A DNA stretch of 64,000 nt from Amantichitinum ursilacus (GCF_001294205.1 NZ_LAQT01000027.1:1-64000), one strand, 5' to 3'. Numbered from the stretch's first letter, positions 8,715 to 18,508 are shown. Numbers and translations: made by a program. Notes: a model not told the origin generated them from the sequence alone.

Positions 8715-10619
8715 TTACTGCGCAGAAAATTCGACGTCATCGACGTTGCCCCAATTGCCAGGCGTGGCGTCGATGGCGATGCCGACGGTGCAATGCTCGC
8801 CACTGACCTTGATGTTGCTGATGGCAAAGGCATGCCATTGCTGCCAGCCGTTGTTCTTCATCTCGGCGCTGCGGTCATCGCCGCAATCACGCGTAAACAG
8901 ACGCAGCGATTTCTCACCGCCGCCCCCGGCGGACCAGGCTTTGAACTGATACACACCGGGCTTCAGGCCGCTGAAGGTATGCGTCACTTCCGCTTTAAAC
9001 GCGCCGGACGACCAGTAATGCAGCGACTGCTGCCCACCGTGCGCATTGCCGGGATTGCGTTCGTTGCTGAACACGCCAGCGGGGCCGCTGAGCTTCCAGT
9101 CGTCCAGCGTGCCGCCTTCAAAACCGCTATCGACAAACAGATTGCGGCGCTGCGACACCGTGACTTGCGCGCTAATGTCCTCGCCGCTGGCGTCGCCCTT
9201 CAGCACAAAGTGGCCGGGCTGTTGCGTCTTGCTGGCGGGCACGTCATCCCACGAGATCACCACCGGGCGCTCGGCATCGTCATCAAACGGCAGACGCAGC
9301 GTGGTGGGCGGCGCAAACGCTTCGCCGACAAAAGCGCTCAATGCAATCGGGCCTGCGATCTGCAATTTGGGTGCCCAGTCGCTCTTCTCGCGCACACGGC
9401 GGAATACCGCCTGCGAGGCCAGTGCACGGCCAGCGAAATCGAACAGCGTCTGGTTGTCCCAGGCATTGCCCTCGCCCGTGCGCCAACCGACGTTGGGCAG
9501 CCAAGCCGGTTCCCAATAAAACAGGCCCAGGCCGCGCTTGGCCGGCACGTGCGCCACGCCGTCGATGGTGTCGCGCAACAAGCTGGCCTGGCCTTGTACC
9601 GTGGCCTGATAGCCGATCACCTTTTGCGAATCGGCGTTAAACAAATCGGGCCAGTTGTCGCCGTTTTTCAGCGTCCACGCATACGACACCTCCAGCACGG
9701 CCACCGGCTTGGCGTAGTGGAAGGCCAAGTCGTCCATATTGCGGCGCAGGTCCTCCACGCCGCCGTGCAGATAGGGGTAGTACGACAAGCCGATGATGTC
9801 GAAATCGAGTTTGGCGGCGGTCAGCACATCAAACACGCGGCGATACAGCGCGTTGTCGTTGCCGTTGGCCAAATGGATGGCGATGCGGGTGTGGCGTTTG
9901 CCGTGTTGCGCGTCGTCGGCACGCACCGCCGCGATGCCCTGGCGCAGCAGCGCGACAAAGCCGTCGTTACCGCCAACCACTTCATTCGGACCGGATTGCC
10001 AGGTTTTGCCATCGGGCCACAACATGCCGCCATTCAGCTCGTTGCCGATCTGGATCATGTCCGGCGCGACGCCTGCGGCATCCAGTTGCTTCAGCACATC
10101 AGCGGTGTAATCAAACACCGCTTTTTGCAGCGCCGCGCCGTGCAGGTCTTGCCAGGCGGCGGGTTTGTTTTGCGTCTGTGGGTCGGCCCAGAAATCGCTG
10201 TAATGAATATCCAGCAGATATTTCAGCCCGGCCGCTTTGGCGCGTTTGGCCAGCTGGATGGTGGTAGCTAGATCGTTGCTGCCGCCACCGACCGGATCGC
10301 CTTTGTGCGAGATGGTTTTGCCACCCTCCACCACATCGGCCGCATTCACCGGCGTGTGCCACAAGCGCAGCCGCAGCCAGTTCACGCCATTGGCTTTGAG
10401 GATGGCGATGGCGTCTTGTGGCTGCCCCGCCAGGTTATAGAACTTGCCACCCGCTTGCTCGACCGCAGCCAGCGTGGAGACGTCCGCGCCCATGATGAAA
10501 TCGGCCGGTAGATTGGGCACGGTTTGCACTTTGATGGCATCGGCCGTTGCCGGAGCGGCCAACGCAGGCGTGAGCAGCCCCGCACTGGCCAGGGCCAGCG
10601 TTAAAAAAAGCGTACGCAT
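8715..10619 (-). CDS. ganB: Secreted GH53 arabinogalactan endo-beta-1,4-galactanase
   Basis: A 634-residue enzyme with signal peptide MRTLFLTLALASAGLLTPALAA. The GH53 barrel (about 35-390) has DFIMGADVSTL at its start, acid/base E194 in QIGNELNGG and nucleophile E310 in VLEVSYAW. Residues about 425-490 look like a bacterial Ig-like (Big_4) domain, and about 495-634 a jelly-roll carbohydrate-binding domain, possibly CBM61 (galactan-binding), ending NVDDVEFS. It cuts beta-1,4-galactan outside the cytoplasm to oligomers for the MalE/F/G transporter. Ribosome binding site GAGGAAA. It sits between malG and the GH42 gene. Confidence 0.93.
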   Translation of the reverse strand: MRTLFLTLALASAGLLTPALAAPATADAIKVQTVPNLPADFIMGADVSTLAAVEQAGGKFYNLAGQPQDAIAILKANGVNWLRLRLWHTPVNAADVVEGGKTISHKGDPVGGGSNDLATTIQLAKRAKAAGLKYLLDIHYSDFWADPQTQNKPAAWQDLHGAALQKAVFDYTADVLKQLDAAGVAPDMIQIGNELNGGMLWPDGKTWQSGPNEVVGGNDGFVALLRQGIAAVRADDAQHGKRHTRIAIHLANGNDNALYRRVFDVLTAAKLDFDIIGLSYYPYLHGGVEDLRRNMDDLAFHYAKPVAVLEVSYAWTLKNGDNWPDLFNADSQKVIGYQATVQGQASLLRDTIDGVAHVPAKRGLGLFYWEPAWLPNVGWRTGEGNAWDNQTLFDFAGRALASQAVFRRVREKSDWAPKLQIAGPIALSAFVGEAFAPPTTLRLPFDDDAERPVVISWDDVPASKTQQPGHFVLKGDASGEDISAQVTVSQRRNLFVDSGFEGGTLDDWKLSGPAGVFSNERNPGNAHGGQQSLHYWSSGAFKAEVTHTFSGLKPGVYQFKAWSAGGGGEKSLRLFTRDCGDDRSAEMKNNGWQQWHAFAISNIKVSGEHCTVGIAIDATPGNWGNVDDVEFSAQ

Positions 10620-10677
10620 GAAGGTTTCCTCGAAGGGCGCGCGGTCAGCTGACCTCGCGCCAGGAAAGAGAAGGCAA

Positions 10678-11568
10678 CTAGCCCTTGACCGAGCCCGCCG
10701 TCAGGCCCGACACCAGCCAGCGCTGCGTGATCATGAAGATCAGCGTCAGCGGTATCCCGGCCAGAATCGCGGTGGCGGCAAAATCGCCCCACAAATAGCG
10801 CTGGTTAAACAGGAACAAGCGCGAGCCGATGGCCAGCGTCAGTTTCTGTTCGTCGTGCAGCAAGACCGAAGCCACCGGGTATTCGATCATGCCGCCGAGG
10901 AAGGCCAGCACAAACACCACCACCAGAATCGGTAAGGCCATCGGCAACAGCACATACACAAAGGCCTGGAATGGCGTCGCGCCATCGACGCGCGCGGCTT
11001 CTTCCAGCTCGTACGGCACCGAATCAAAGTAACCCTTGATCAGCCAGATGTGCTGCGCCACGCCGCCGGTATAGGCCAGCGCCAGACTCCAGTGGCTATC
11101 CACGCCCAGCCACGGCACGTAATCGCCAATGCGATCAAACAGCGCATAGATGGCCACCAGCGCCAGCACAGACGGAAACATCTGCAGCAACAACAAGCCA
11201 TTCAGCAACGTGCCTTTGCCACGGAAACGCATGCGGGCGAAGGCATACGCGCTGGTAATCGACAGCACCAGCGACACCGTGGCGCTGATCAACGACACCT
11301 TGATCGAGTTCCAGATCCACAGCAGCACCGGAAACGGCGGATGCACCATATTGCCGTCGGTGTCGGCGTACGACATGCCCAACGCCAGCTTCCAGTGTTC
11401 CAGGCTGAACGAATGCGGAATCAGCGAGCCGCCGGCAAAGTTACCCGGCCGCAACGAGATCGAGATGATCATCAAAAACGGAAACAGGGTCAGACCGATA
11501 AAAATGATCAGCCCGATATGCGCCGCCAGCACCCGCCAGCGGCTCGATTTTTTAAGAACTACAGGCAT
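10678..11568 (-). CDS. ganQ: ABC sugar permease, MalG type
   Basis: The 296-residue inner-membrane protein starts at ATG 11568, preceded by AGGAG; a longer reading frame overlaps malF and is rejected. Six membrane spans are visible, with the cytoplasmic EAA loop EEAARVDGATPFQAFVYVLLP (about 190-210) that contacts the ATPase, and the terminal LTAGSVKG typical of MalG. It pairs with the MalF-type permease 16 bases upstream. In this context it should import galacto-oligosaccharides, though MalG homologues also serve maltodextrins. Confidence 0.92.
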   Translation of the reverse strand: MPVVLKKSSRWRVLAAHIGLIIFIGLTLFPFLMIISISLRPGNFAGGSLIPHSFSLEHWKLALGMSYADTDGNMVHPPFPVLLWIWNSIKVSLISATVSLVLSITSAYAFARMRFRGKGTLLNGLLLLQMFPSVLALVAIYALFDRIGDYVPWLGVDSHWSLALAYTGGVAQHIWLIKGYFDSVPYELEEAARVDGATPFQAFVYVLLPMALPILVVVFVLAFLGGMIEYPVASVLLHDEQKLTLAIGSRLFLFNQRYLWGDFAATAILAGIPLTLIFMITQRWLVSGLTAGSVKG

Positions 11569-11584
11569 GATTTCTCCTGGCGCA

Positions 11585-13114
11585 TCATGACGCGCGATTA
11601 ACCTTGAACAGACGCAGATTGACCACCGCCAGCGTCGCCACAATCAGGAACACGATCGACGAGATGGCCGAGGCCAGCGCGTAGTTTTGCCCCGAATCCT
11701 GGAACGCGATGCGATAGGTGTACGACACCAGCAAATCGGTGGCGCCTGCCGGCACTTGCGTATCGAGGAAGTCCGGGCCGCCGCTGGTCAACAACGCAAT
11801 CAGCGTCAGGTTGTTGAAGTTAAAGGCAAACGAGGCAATCAGCAGCGGTGCGATGGGGCGCAAGATCAGCGGCAAGGTAATGCTGAAAAAGTTGGTGATC
11901 GGGCCCGCGCCCGCCAGTGCCGAGGCTTCGTACAGCTCATCCGGGATGGCTTTGATCAGGCCCATGCACAGAATCATCATGTACGGATAACCCAGCCAGG
12001 TATTCACCAGCAACACCATGCTACGCGCTAGATTGGGGTCGCTGAACCACGCCGGCCGCGAGCCAAAGATCAGATTGATGGCCGCGTTGATCTCGCCCAG
12101 GTTTTCGTTAAACAAACCTTTGAACACCGGAATCGAAATAAACGCCGGCACCGCGTACGGCAAGAACAACATCATGCGATAGGCGCCGCGGAATTCCAGC
12201 GCTTCCCAGTTCAGCAACACCGCCAGCACGATCCCGATGGCAAACGTGGCCAGCGTGTTGAGCGAGGCAAACGCCACCGTCCAGGTAAAGATGCGCAAGA
12301 ACGGCTGGTGGAAGGTTGGATCGGTAAACACGCGCCAGTAGTTCTGCCAACCCACGGTGGTACGGAAACCTGGCTCGATCGGCTTGCCGGCGGCGTCTTC
12401 AAAGAAGCCGGTATGCACATTGGGCTTGAGCACATGGCCATCATCAGTGCCCACCAGCGAGCCATCTTTTTGCAGTTTGAAAGCGGGTTTGCTTTGGGCA
12501 AAACGCCGCAGACTGCTCTGGCGCAATTCGGTGCCATCCGGCAATACCGCGGCAATCTGCTTCAGGCTGGGTTGCAGCTTGAACATGTCTTTCAGCAGCA
12601 CGATCTGCCCACCCGTCACGCCCTCGGCGGTGGTGGTTTGCAGTTTGACGTGTTGCTCGTCGTGGCCGCTGGGGAAGGCAAACGGCTCGGACGTATACGA
12701 CGGCGCGCCTTCATCATCGCTACTGAAAAACAGCTGATATTTGTCGCCAACGCGAAACAGCTTGAGGTTCATGCTGGCGTCGCCGGCAATCTTCTTTTGC
12801 AGCAGCACATCGGTGGCGCGTTCACGCGACAGCAAATGCTGCGAGCTGTAATTGGTAAAGCTGATGCCCAGCGTATAGGCCATCGGAAACACGATAAACA
12901 CAATCACGGCCAGCACGCCGGGCACCACATAGCGGTAGGCATATGCGCGCGCCGAGGTGTAGATCCAGACCGCAATGCCCAGCACAACGATCATGCCGCC
13001 AGCAAACACCGGCTGATGCGCCTTGTAGAACACCGGCACCAACGCCAGCCCGGCCAGCAAGGCCAGAACACCCACCGCCGCAATGGCGTAGTGAAGAAGA
13101 GAACGACGTTTCAT
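11585..13114 (-). CDS. ganP: ABC sugar permease, MalF type with large periplasmic loop
   Basis: The 509-residue permease starts at ATG 13114. A longer reading frame runs into the upstream repeat and is artefactual. Three N-terminal spans are followed by a large periplasmic loop (about 90-260) like the P2 loop of E. coli MalF, then five spans with the EAA motif YEASALAGAGPITNFFSITLP (about 400-420). The E. coli-like length (MalF 514) contrasts with short Gram-positive GanP proteins. It is the first gene after the family 1 repeat that separates it from the binding-protein gene. Confidence 0.92.
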   Translation of the reverse strand: MKRRSLLHYAIAAVGVLALLAGLALVPVFYKAHQPVFAGGMIVVLGIAVWIYTSARAYAYRYVVPGVLAVIVFIVFPMAYTLGISFTNYSSQHLLSRERATDVLLQKKIAGDASMNLKLFRVGDKYQLFFSSDDEGAPSYTSEPFAFPSGHDEQHVKLQTTTAEGVTGGQIVLLKDMFKLQPSLKQIAAVLPDGTELRQSSLRRFAQSKPAFKLQKDGSLVGTDDGHVLKPNVHTGFFEDAAGKPIEPGFRTTVGWQNYWRVFTDPTFHQPFLRIFTWTVAFASLNTLATFAIGIVLAVLLNWEALEFRGAYRMMLFLPYAVPAFISIPVFKGLFNENLGEINAAINLIFGSRPAWFSDPNLARSMVLLVNTWLGYPYMMILCMGLIKAIPDELYEASALAGAGPITNFFSITLPLILRPIAPLLIASFAFNFNNLTLIALLTSGGPDFLDTQVPAGATDLLVSYTYRIAFQDSGQNYALASAISSIVFLIVATLAVVNLRLFKVNRAS

Positions 13115-13165
13115 TAAAACCTCAAAAGTCCGCGGAGACAGGCAGGTGTTCGGCAAAACAAATGC

Positions 13166-13336
13166 ATAGGGTGGGTCATGACCCACCCACCAAAGTGGCG
13201 GACCACAAACATTGCCGCGTGAACCGGCTTTGGTGGATGGGTTTTGGCGTTCGTCTTAATCCACCACCCAAGTGTTAACCACATCCGTTGACGCACGCAT
13301 CGACGGCTTTGGGTGGTGGGTCATGACCCACCCTAT
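13166..13336. repeat. Family 1 composite palindromic repeat, copy C, inside the galactan operon
   Basis: Bounded by ATAGGGTGGGTC and GACCCACCCTAT with a degenerate central palindrome. It occupies almost all of the 235 bases between the MalE-type gene and the MalF-type gene, both on the minus strand. This is the position of REP sequences in the E. coli malE-malF gap. Confidence 0.9.
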
Positions 13337-13349
13337 GAGCGGGCGGCGA

Positions 13350-14552
13350 TCAGCTACCGCCCTTGATGCGTTTGGCGGCCTGGTCCAGCGCCACCGGCGC
13401 GGTCTGGCGACCTTGCGTCACGTTTTCGATCGCGGCTTTCATCGCGGTCCAGAAGCGTGGCATTTCCGGGGCGCTCGGCATTGGCGTACCGGCGCGCGCC
13501 GCGGCCATGGTGCCGGCAATCAGCGGGTCGTTTTTCAGCTCGTTATAAAACGCCTTGTTGGCCGGTACACCCAGCGGCACGGCGGCGTTCATGTCTTTCA
13601 GGCCTTCCATCGACAGCAGATAGTTTTCAAGGAATTCGGTTGCGATTTCCTTGTTCGGGCTGGCGGTCGCCACCATCGCGCCCAGCACGCCCACAAACGG
13701 CGCGCCCGGTTTGCCACCCACGCCCGGGATCTGCGCCACGCCGAAGTTGATCTTGCTCTTCTTCAGGTTGTTCCACGCCCACGGGCCGTTGATCATCATC
13801 GCGGTGCGGCCTTCGTTCATCGCGGCCTCCGCCTCGGCGTAAGTCGCGGTGCGCGGCATTGCACCGGCGGCGATCAGCTTCTGGATCATCTCCACGCCCT
13901 GCACCGCGCCTTTGGTGTTAACGCCGACATCGGACGAATCATACGAACCATCCGGCTTGCGCTTGAACGCATAACCGCCATTCGCGCCCAGCAACGCCCA
14001 CGAGTAATACACCTCGGTAAAATTCCACATGATGGCGTGCTTGCCCTGGGCCGAGAACTTCTTGTCCAGCGTCAGCACTTCGTCAAAGCTCTTGGGCGGC
14101 GTGGGCACCATGTCTTTGTTGTACAGCAGCGCGACCGCTTCGATCGACAGCGGGTAGCCCCAGGTCTTGCCGCCGATGGTCCAGGCTTTCCACGCCAGCG
14201 GATCGATGCTGTCGACGATTTTCTTCGACGGTTGCACCGGTGCAATCAGGCCGCCTGCAATCCAGTTGCCAGCCGGGTCATGCGGCCAGATCCAGATGTC
14301 CGGGCCTTTGCCGGCCGCGGACGATTGTTCGAATTTCGAAATCGCGTCTTCCGGGTGTTCCACTTTGACCTCAACACCCGTTTCTTTGGTGAACTTCTCG
14401 GCGATTTTGGCGATGCCGTCATAGCCCTTGTCGCCGTTAATCCAGATCAGCAATTTGCCTGCTTCGGCAGCATGCGCTTGCAGGCTGAACATGCCCGCGG
14501 CCAGCAACACGCCCAGGCGCGTCATCCGGCTTGTCAGAGTCTTGTGGTTCAT
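13350..14552 (-). CDS. ganS: Periplasmic sugar-binding protein, MalE type
   Basis: A 400-residue protein with a Sec signal peptide ending MFSLQAHA. The mature part begins AEAGKLLIWINGDKGYDGI, close to E. coli MalE, and continues with GPDIWIWPHDPAGNW and GYPLSIEAVALLYNKD. It belongs to the extracellular solute-binding family 1 and should present galacto-oligosaccharide (inferred) or maltodextrin to MalF/G. A very good ribosome binding site GGAGGTCG precedes ATG. It is the third gene of the operon, followed by repeat copy C, so it may be expressed in excess over the permeases. Confidence 0.92.
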   Translation of the reverse strand: MNHKTLTSRMTRLGVLLAAGMFSLQAHAAEAGKLLIWINGDKGYDGIAKIAEKFTKETGVEVKVEHPEDAISKFEQSSAAGKGPDIWIWPHDPAGNWIAGGLIAPVQPSKKIVDSIDPLAWKAWTIGGKTWGYPLSIEAVALLYNKDMVPTPPKSFDEVLTLDKKFSAQGKHAIMWNFTEVYYSWALLGANGGYAFKRKPDGSYDSSDVGVNTKGAVQGVEMIQKLIAAGAMPRTATYAEAEAAMNEGRTAMMINGPWAWNNLKKSKINFGVAQIPGVGGKPGAPFVGVLGAMVATASPNKEIATEFLENYLLSMEGLKDMNAAVPLGVPANKAFYNELKNDPLIAGTMAAARAGTPMPSAPEMPRFWTAMKAAIENVTQGRQTAPVALDQAAKRIKGGS

Positions 14553-14594
14553 TTGTTATCGACCTCCGTCACATCAGCAAAATTTATCCCGGCC

Positions 14595-14612
14595 CGGTTT
14601 GCCGTCAAACCG
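14595..14612 (-). promoter_or_regulatory. Stem-loop between the MalK-type and MalE-type genes
   Basis: CGGTTTG-CCGT-CAAACCG is a perfect seven-base-pair stem with a four-base loop in the 70-base gap. No T-run follows on the transcribed strand, so it is more likely an RNA-processing or stability hairpin, or a protein site, than a terminator. Confidence 0.45.
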
Positions 14613-14624
14613 TCCGCGATGCCG

Positions 14625-15749
14625 TCAAACTGCCAGCCTTTCCAAGGCGCGCCCATTGCTATCAAACAAATGCGCTTTGGCGGGTGGCGCATACAGCGCC
14701 AGCTGTTCACCCGTCTGCACCTGGCTGCTGGCAGACAGCCTGGCGATCAGTGGTGCGTGCGTGTCGCCGCGCAGATAGGCATAGGTGCTTTCACCCAGCC
14801 GCTCTACCCATTGCACTTCACGCGTAAAGACATGCGCCGCACCTGCGGTGCCGGCCTCGATATGTTCGGGGCGGATGCCAAACTGCACGCGATCGCCCAC
14901 CTTCAGCGCATCCGGCGCCACCAGCGCAGTCAGCGCATGGCCATCGGTGGTGCGCACATCCACATGGTCCGGCGCAATCGCTGTTACCGTGGCCGCCAGA
15001 AAATTCATCTTGGGCGAACCGAGGAAGCCGGCCACAAACAGGCTGTTGGGGCGCTCGTACAGCTCGATGGGCGCGCCGATCTGCGCCACGCTGCCAAAAG
15101 TTTCCACTTCTGCGCCCGAGTGCAGCAGCACAATCTTGTCGGCCAGCGTCATCGCCTCGACCTGATCGTGCGTCACATAAATGGTGCTGGCGCGCGCGTA
15201 TTCGCGGTGCAGTTTGGCGATCTCCACCCGCGTTTGCGTACGCAGCGCGGCATCGAGGTTGGAGAGCGGCTCATCAAACAAAAACACTTCGGGCTCACGC
15301 ACCAGCGCGCGGCCAATCGCCACGCGTTGGCGCTGCCCGCCCGATAGCGCTTTGGGCTTGCGTTCCAGCAGGCGCTCAATCTGCAACATGCCGGCAATGC
15401 CGTTCACGCGTTTGCTGATTTCTTCTTTGGCCACACCGGCCAGGCGCAGGCCAAAACCCATGTTTTTGGCCACGCTTAAATGCGGATACAAGGCGTAGTT
15501 CTGGAACACCATCGCCACATCGCGCTCGGACGGTGCGAGGTCATTCACGCGCTTGCCGCCGATGCGCAGTTCACCGGTGGTAATGGTTTCCAGGCCGGCA
15601 ATCATGCGCAGCAGGGTGGATTTGCCGCAGCCGCTGGGGCCGACAAACACGCAGAACTCGCCATCGGCGATTTCCAGCGAAACATTGTTGACGGTGTTGC
15701 TGACGTTATCGAACGACTTGCACACATTGATCAGGGAAACGCTGGCCAC
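14625..15749 (-). CDS. ABC transporter ATP-binding protein, MalK/MsmX type
   Basis: The 374-residue ATPase starts at GTG 15749, placed by AAGGAGG just upstream; the longer open frame reads backwards into the preceding gene. It shows Walker A GPSGCGKST, the Q-loop FQNYALYPH, signature LSGGQRQR, Walker B VFLFDEPLSNLD and H-loop VTHDQVEA, then the C-terminal regulatory OB domain (about 235-374) of the MalK/UgpC family. It energises the MalF/G permease. The gene follows the GH35 gene by 13 bases, implying co-transcription. Confidence 0.93.
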   Translation of the reverse strand: MASVSLINVCKSFDNVSNTVNNVSLEIADGEFCVFVGPSGCGKSTLLRMIAGLETITTGELRIGGKRVNDLAPSERDVAMVFQNYALYPHLSVAKNMGFGLRLAGVAKEEISKRVNGIAGMLQIERLLERKPKALSGGQRQRVAIGRALVREPEVFLFDEPLSNLDAALRTQTRVEIAKLHREYARASTIYVTHDQVEAMTLADKIVLLHSGAEVETFGSVAQIGAPIELYERPNSLFVAGFLGSPKMNFLAATVTAIAPDHVDVRTTDGHALTALVAPDALKVGDRVQFGIRPEHIEAGTAGAAHVFTREVQWVERLGESTYAYLRGDTHAPLIARLSASSQVQTGEQLALYAPPAKAHLFDSNGRALERLAV

Positions 15750-15762
15750 ACGGCCTCCTTGT

Positions 15763-18156
15763 TCAGGCCTTAGCCCGGCCGAAATCAAAAGCCAGTGTTT
15801 GCACCGGCACGAGTTGGATCGCACGGATTTGCACCGTGTTATGGGATGCCGCCAGCGCAGCGCGCGCGGCATCTTCGTAAAAGATATTGGCCTGCGGGTG
15901 CGCGGGCAGGATTTCCAGGCGCAGTTCGGGCCATTGGCCGTCCACCACAAAGCGATCGAGCCCGATTTGCCACGGCGTGCCGTCAAAGAACTGGTCATCC
16001 ACCAGCACCTCATCGACATACAAGCGCGCGGCATCGCCCACGTAATCGATGTTCAGCAACCATTGCCGCCCGCTTGCCACCTGCGCGGTGTCGGCAATGC
16101 GCAACCGCCACGCCGCGGCATGCGCCGCAAAAATGGCGTCATCCGGCGCGGTGGGCACGGCGGCAGGCCGCCAACTGATATGCGGACCAAAGCGCAACGG
16201 TTGCGGGCTGGCCTCGCGTAGCGGCGTCACGCTGACCGGTTGCGCTGCCACTGCTGCATGCTCGCTGGAAAATGTGGCAAAGCCGGGGGCGGCCGTGGTC
16301 AGGCCATCGGCCGGAAACACCGCGATTTGCGCGCTGGCTGCGCCGGTGGCGGCGACATGCACCACATCGCCTGCCAACCAACTGCCCTGCTCGCTCAGCA
16401 CGAGGCGTTGGCGGCCGCGCAGCCACTGCGGCGTGCAGCCATCGGCCTGTTGCTGATTGAGGATGATCAGACGTTGCGGCTGGCCCTGGTGATCCACCAC
16501 CACCAGTTCCACCGGCGTATGGGTGACCGCCGGGCGCACCGTCAGCACGCTGCCGTCATGCGTGGTCCAGGCGGCGGGCGCGTCGATGCGTTGCACGCTG
16601 CTGGCGGCAAAACTGAATTCGGGGGCGATGCCATCGAGCGCGGTATAGACATACACCGGCACAGTTTCATCGGGCAGGCGGGTCAGCGGTTGCGCGGTGG
16701 CGTAGCGCAATACGGCGCTGCCCAGCCGTTGCCCCACTGGCCAGATCAACGCCTGGCCGCTAGCGATGGGCGTGACCGGCAATTGCACGGCGCCATCGGC
16801 CAGCTCGATGCGCAGATTGGCCGTCATTGCGGGCAGCGGATGGTGGCGCACGTGGTTATTGATAAACACAAAGCCGCCGTGTTGATCGGCGCGCAAGCTG
16901 ACGCGCAGATGTTCGCGGTCGGCCGCGTCGGGCGTGGCATCGGCGGGCATGGTGGCCGGCAGCGTGGCCAGCGTCGCGCCATAGGCGGCCACAAAATGAT
17001 GCAGCGTGGCCAAGCGGCCCCACGACGGACGCATCTGGCCGTACTGGCCCAGCGGCGCATGAAAGTCGTAACCCAGCAGTGGCACATCGTTGGGATAGCC
17101 GGTGGCCTGGGTCTCGTTTAGATAACCCCGGCTGCCTTGCGGGTTGGTGCCGCCGTGATACATGTAATAGCCATACAGATTGGCGCCCGAACCGATCTGC
17201 GTCAGCGCCGTTGCGTAGACATCGTCGGTGCTGATCACCGGGCGGCGATGGTAGCTCTGGTGCATGCCACCGCCCGCCTCGGCCAGAAAAAACGGGTAAT
17301 GATGCGGATCGATATGGCCGGATGCAGGCGTGCCGCCCACGTTGCCCATTTCGCCGATGGTGCGGTTGGTATCAAACACAAACACGCCGGACGGCGGCAA
17401 TGCGGTGGCGCTGCCTTGCCAGAACCCGTCGGCATACGCGCCCGACACCGGCACCACCTCTTGCGCCGGAATATCCAGCGTGGGCCAGCCGGTCACCGTG
17501 TACAGCGGCACTTCCAGGCCCGACTGCAGCGCCAGCGTTTTTAGCCGCGCGATATGGTCTTTGCCGCAATCCGGGCCGACGCGGTCGTATTCGTTTTCCA
17601 GCTGCACGGCCACAATCGGACCGCCCTGATGCCACATCAAACCTTCAACTTGCTCGCCAATGGCGTGATACAGCCGGTCCACATGCTGCATATAACCGGG
17701 CGCGTTGCAGCGCAGATCGCTGGCGGGCACGGTTTCGATCAACCAGTCGGGAAAGCCGCCGTAGCGCGCTTCGCCATGCACCCACGGGCCGACGCGCAAA
17801 CAGAACAGCAAGTCGGCTTGCGCGGCGGCTTGCACAAAGGCGCGCAAATCCTTGTTGCCGTGCCAGTCAAACACGCCTTGCACATCTTCGTGGTGATTCC
17901 AGAACACGTAGCTGGCGACGATATCAATGCCGCCCGCCTTCATCTTGCGCAGCTCGGTCAGCCATTCGCTGGCTGGAAAACGCGAGTAATGGAATTCGCC
18001 CATCACCGGCAGCCACGGCTGGCCATCCCGCGTCAGGTAGCGGCTGTTGATGCCGATTTCGCCACGCGGGCCGTGCTGCCAGGCCTGGTGCAAAAAACCG
18101 GCTTCGGGCAGATCGGGCGTGCTTGGGTGCAGGATGAGCGGGGTGACTGCAGTCAC
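15763..18156 (-). CDS. GH35 beta-galactosidase
   Basis: A 797-residue enzyme starting at GTG 18156 behind GGAG, with no signal peptide. The GH35 barrel (about 28-380) includes GEFHYSRFPASEW, acid/base E189 in VAVQLENEYD and nucleophile E293 in FFLAEAGGGM, then YYMYHGGTNPQGSRG. Beta-sandwich domains fill the rest. With GH42 it gives the cytoplasm two beta-galactosidases of different families; they may divide linkage or chain length between them. It is the promoter-proximal gene of the galactan operon, divergent from the LacI-type regulator. Confidence 0.92.
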   Translation of the reverse strand: MTAVTPLILHPSTPDLPEAGFLHQAWQHGPRGEIGINSRYLTRDGQPWLPVMGEFHYSRFPASEWLTELRKMKAGGIDIVASYVFWNHHEDVQGVFDWHGNKDLRAFVQAAAQADLLFCLRVGPWVHGEARYGGFPDWLIETVPASDLRCNAPGYMQHVDRLYHAIGEQVEGLMWHQGGPIVAVQLENEYDRVGPDCGKDHIARLKTLALQSGLEVPLYTVTGWPTLDIPAQEVVPVSGAYADGFWQGSATALPPSGVFVFDTNRTIGEMGNVGGTPASGHIDPHHYPFFLAEAGGGMHQSYHRRPVISTDDVYATALTQIGSGANLYGYYMYHGGTNPQGSRGYLNETQATGYPNDVPLLGYDFHAPLGQYGQMRPSWGRLATLHHFVAAYGATLATLPATMPADATPDAADREHLRVSLRADQHGGFVFINNHVRHHPLPAMTANLRIELADGAVQLPVTPIASGQALIWPVGQRLGSAVLRYATAQPLTRLPDETVPVYVYTALDGIAPEFSFAASSVQRIDAPAAWTTHDGSVLTVRPAVTHTPVELVVVDHQGQPQRLIILNQQQADGCTPQWLRGRQRLVLSEQGSWLAGDVVHVAATGAASAQIAVFPADGLTTAAPGFATFSSEHAAVAAQPVSVTPLREASPQPLRFGPHISWRPAAVPTAPDDAIFAAHAAAWRLRIADTAQVASGRQWLLNIDYVGDAARLYVDEVLVDDQFFDGTPWQIGLDRFVVDGQWPELRLEILPAHPQANIFYEDAARAALAASHNTVQIRAIQLVPVQTLAFDFGRAKA

Positions 18157-18282
18157 AGGGTGACAACTCCGTAGTAAGAATTTGATTGTTTCAGGCCGTT
18201 TGCATGTCGGTTTGTATCAAAACCAAGTATTAGCGCGGCTTACAGCGTATTACGGCGGTCTAAGCCGTCGGCAAATTTGCGT

Positions 18283-18298
18283 AGTTAAACGTTTTACC
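18283..18298. promoter_or_regulatory. Candidate LacI-type operator, operon side
   Basis: AGTTAAACGTTTTACC is a 16-base imperfect palindrome (six of eight pairs) with the central CG typical of LacI/GalR sites, about 127 bases upstream of the GH35 start. It shares TTAA-CGTTT with the site next to the regulator gene. Confidence 0.45.
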
Positions 18299-18508
18299 TG
18301 ACCGCAATTTGTAGTGTTAGGCGCAAGCCAGCAATAAGGGTTAACCCGTATATTTGCGCTATTTTGAGAATCGGCGCGGGTTTCAGCACCCATTTTGTGC
18401 ACAGCAACATGACGACGAACGGCAACAAGCATACCGTTGTGCATGTTTTGCCATGCTTGTCTCAACACGTGTGCAATATTGACGCGCGTTTCGTAATCTG
18501 GTCTGATC

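Noticed and set aside
8793-10271. 492-residue plus-strand open frame over the GH53 gene
   Set aside because: Antisense of a gene with catalytic motifs; no ribosome binding site and no recognisable domain.
13115-13186. N-terminal extension of the MalF-type permease
   Set aside because: The extra residues (MGHDPPYAFV..) are the translation of the repeat edge; a good start lies at 13114.
13272-15347. 691-residue plus-strand open frame over malE and malK
   Set aside because: Antisense of two strongly conserved ABC genes, beginning inside a repeat; same composition bias as other shadow frames.
15750-16034. 95-residue N-terminal extension of the MalK-type ATPase
   Set aside because: It overlaps the GH35 gene in another frame, and AAGGAGG marks the GTG at 15749.
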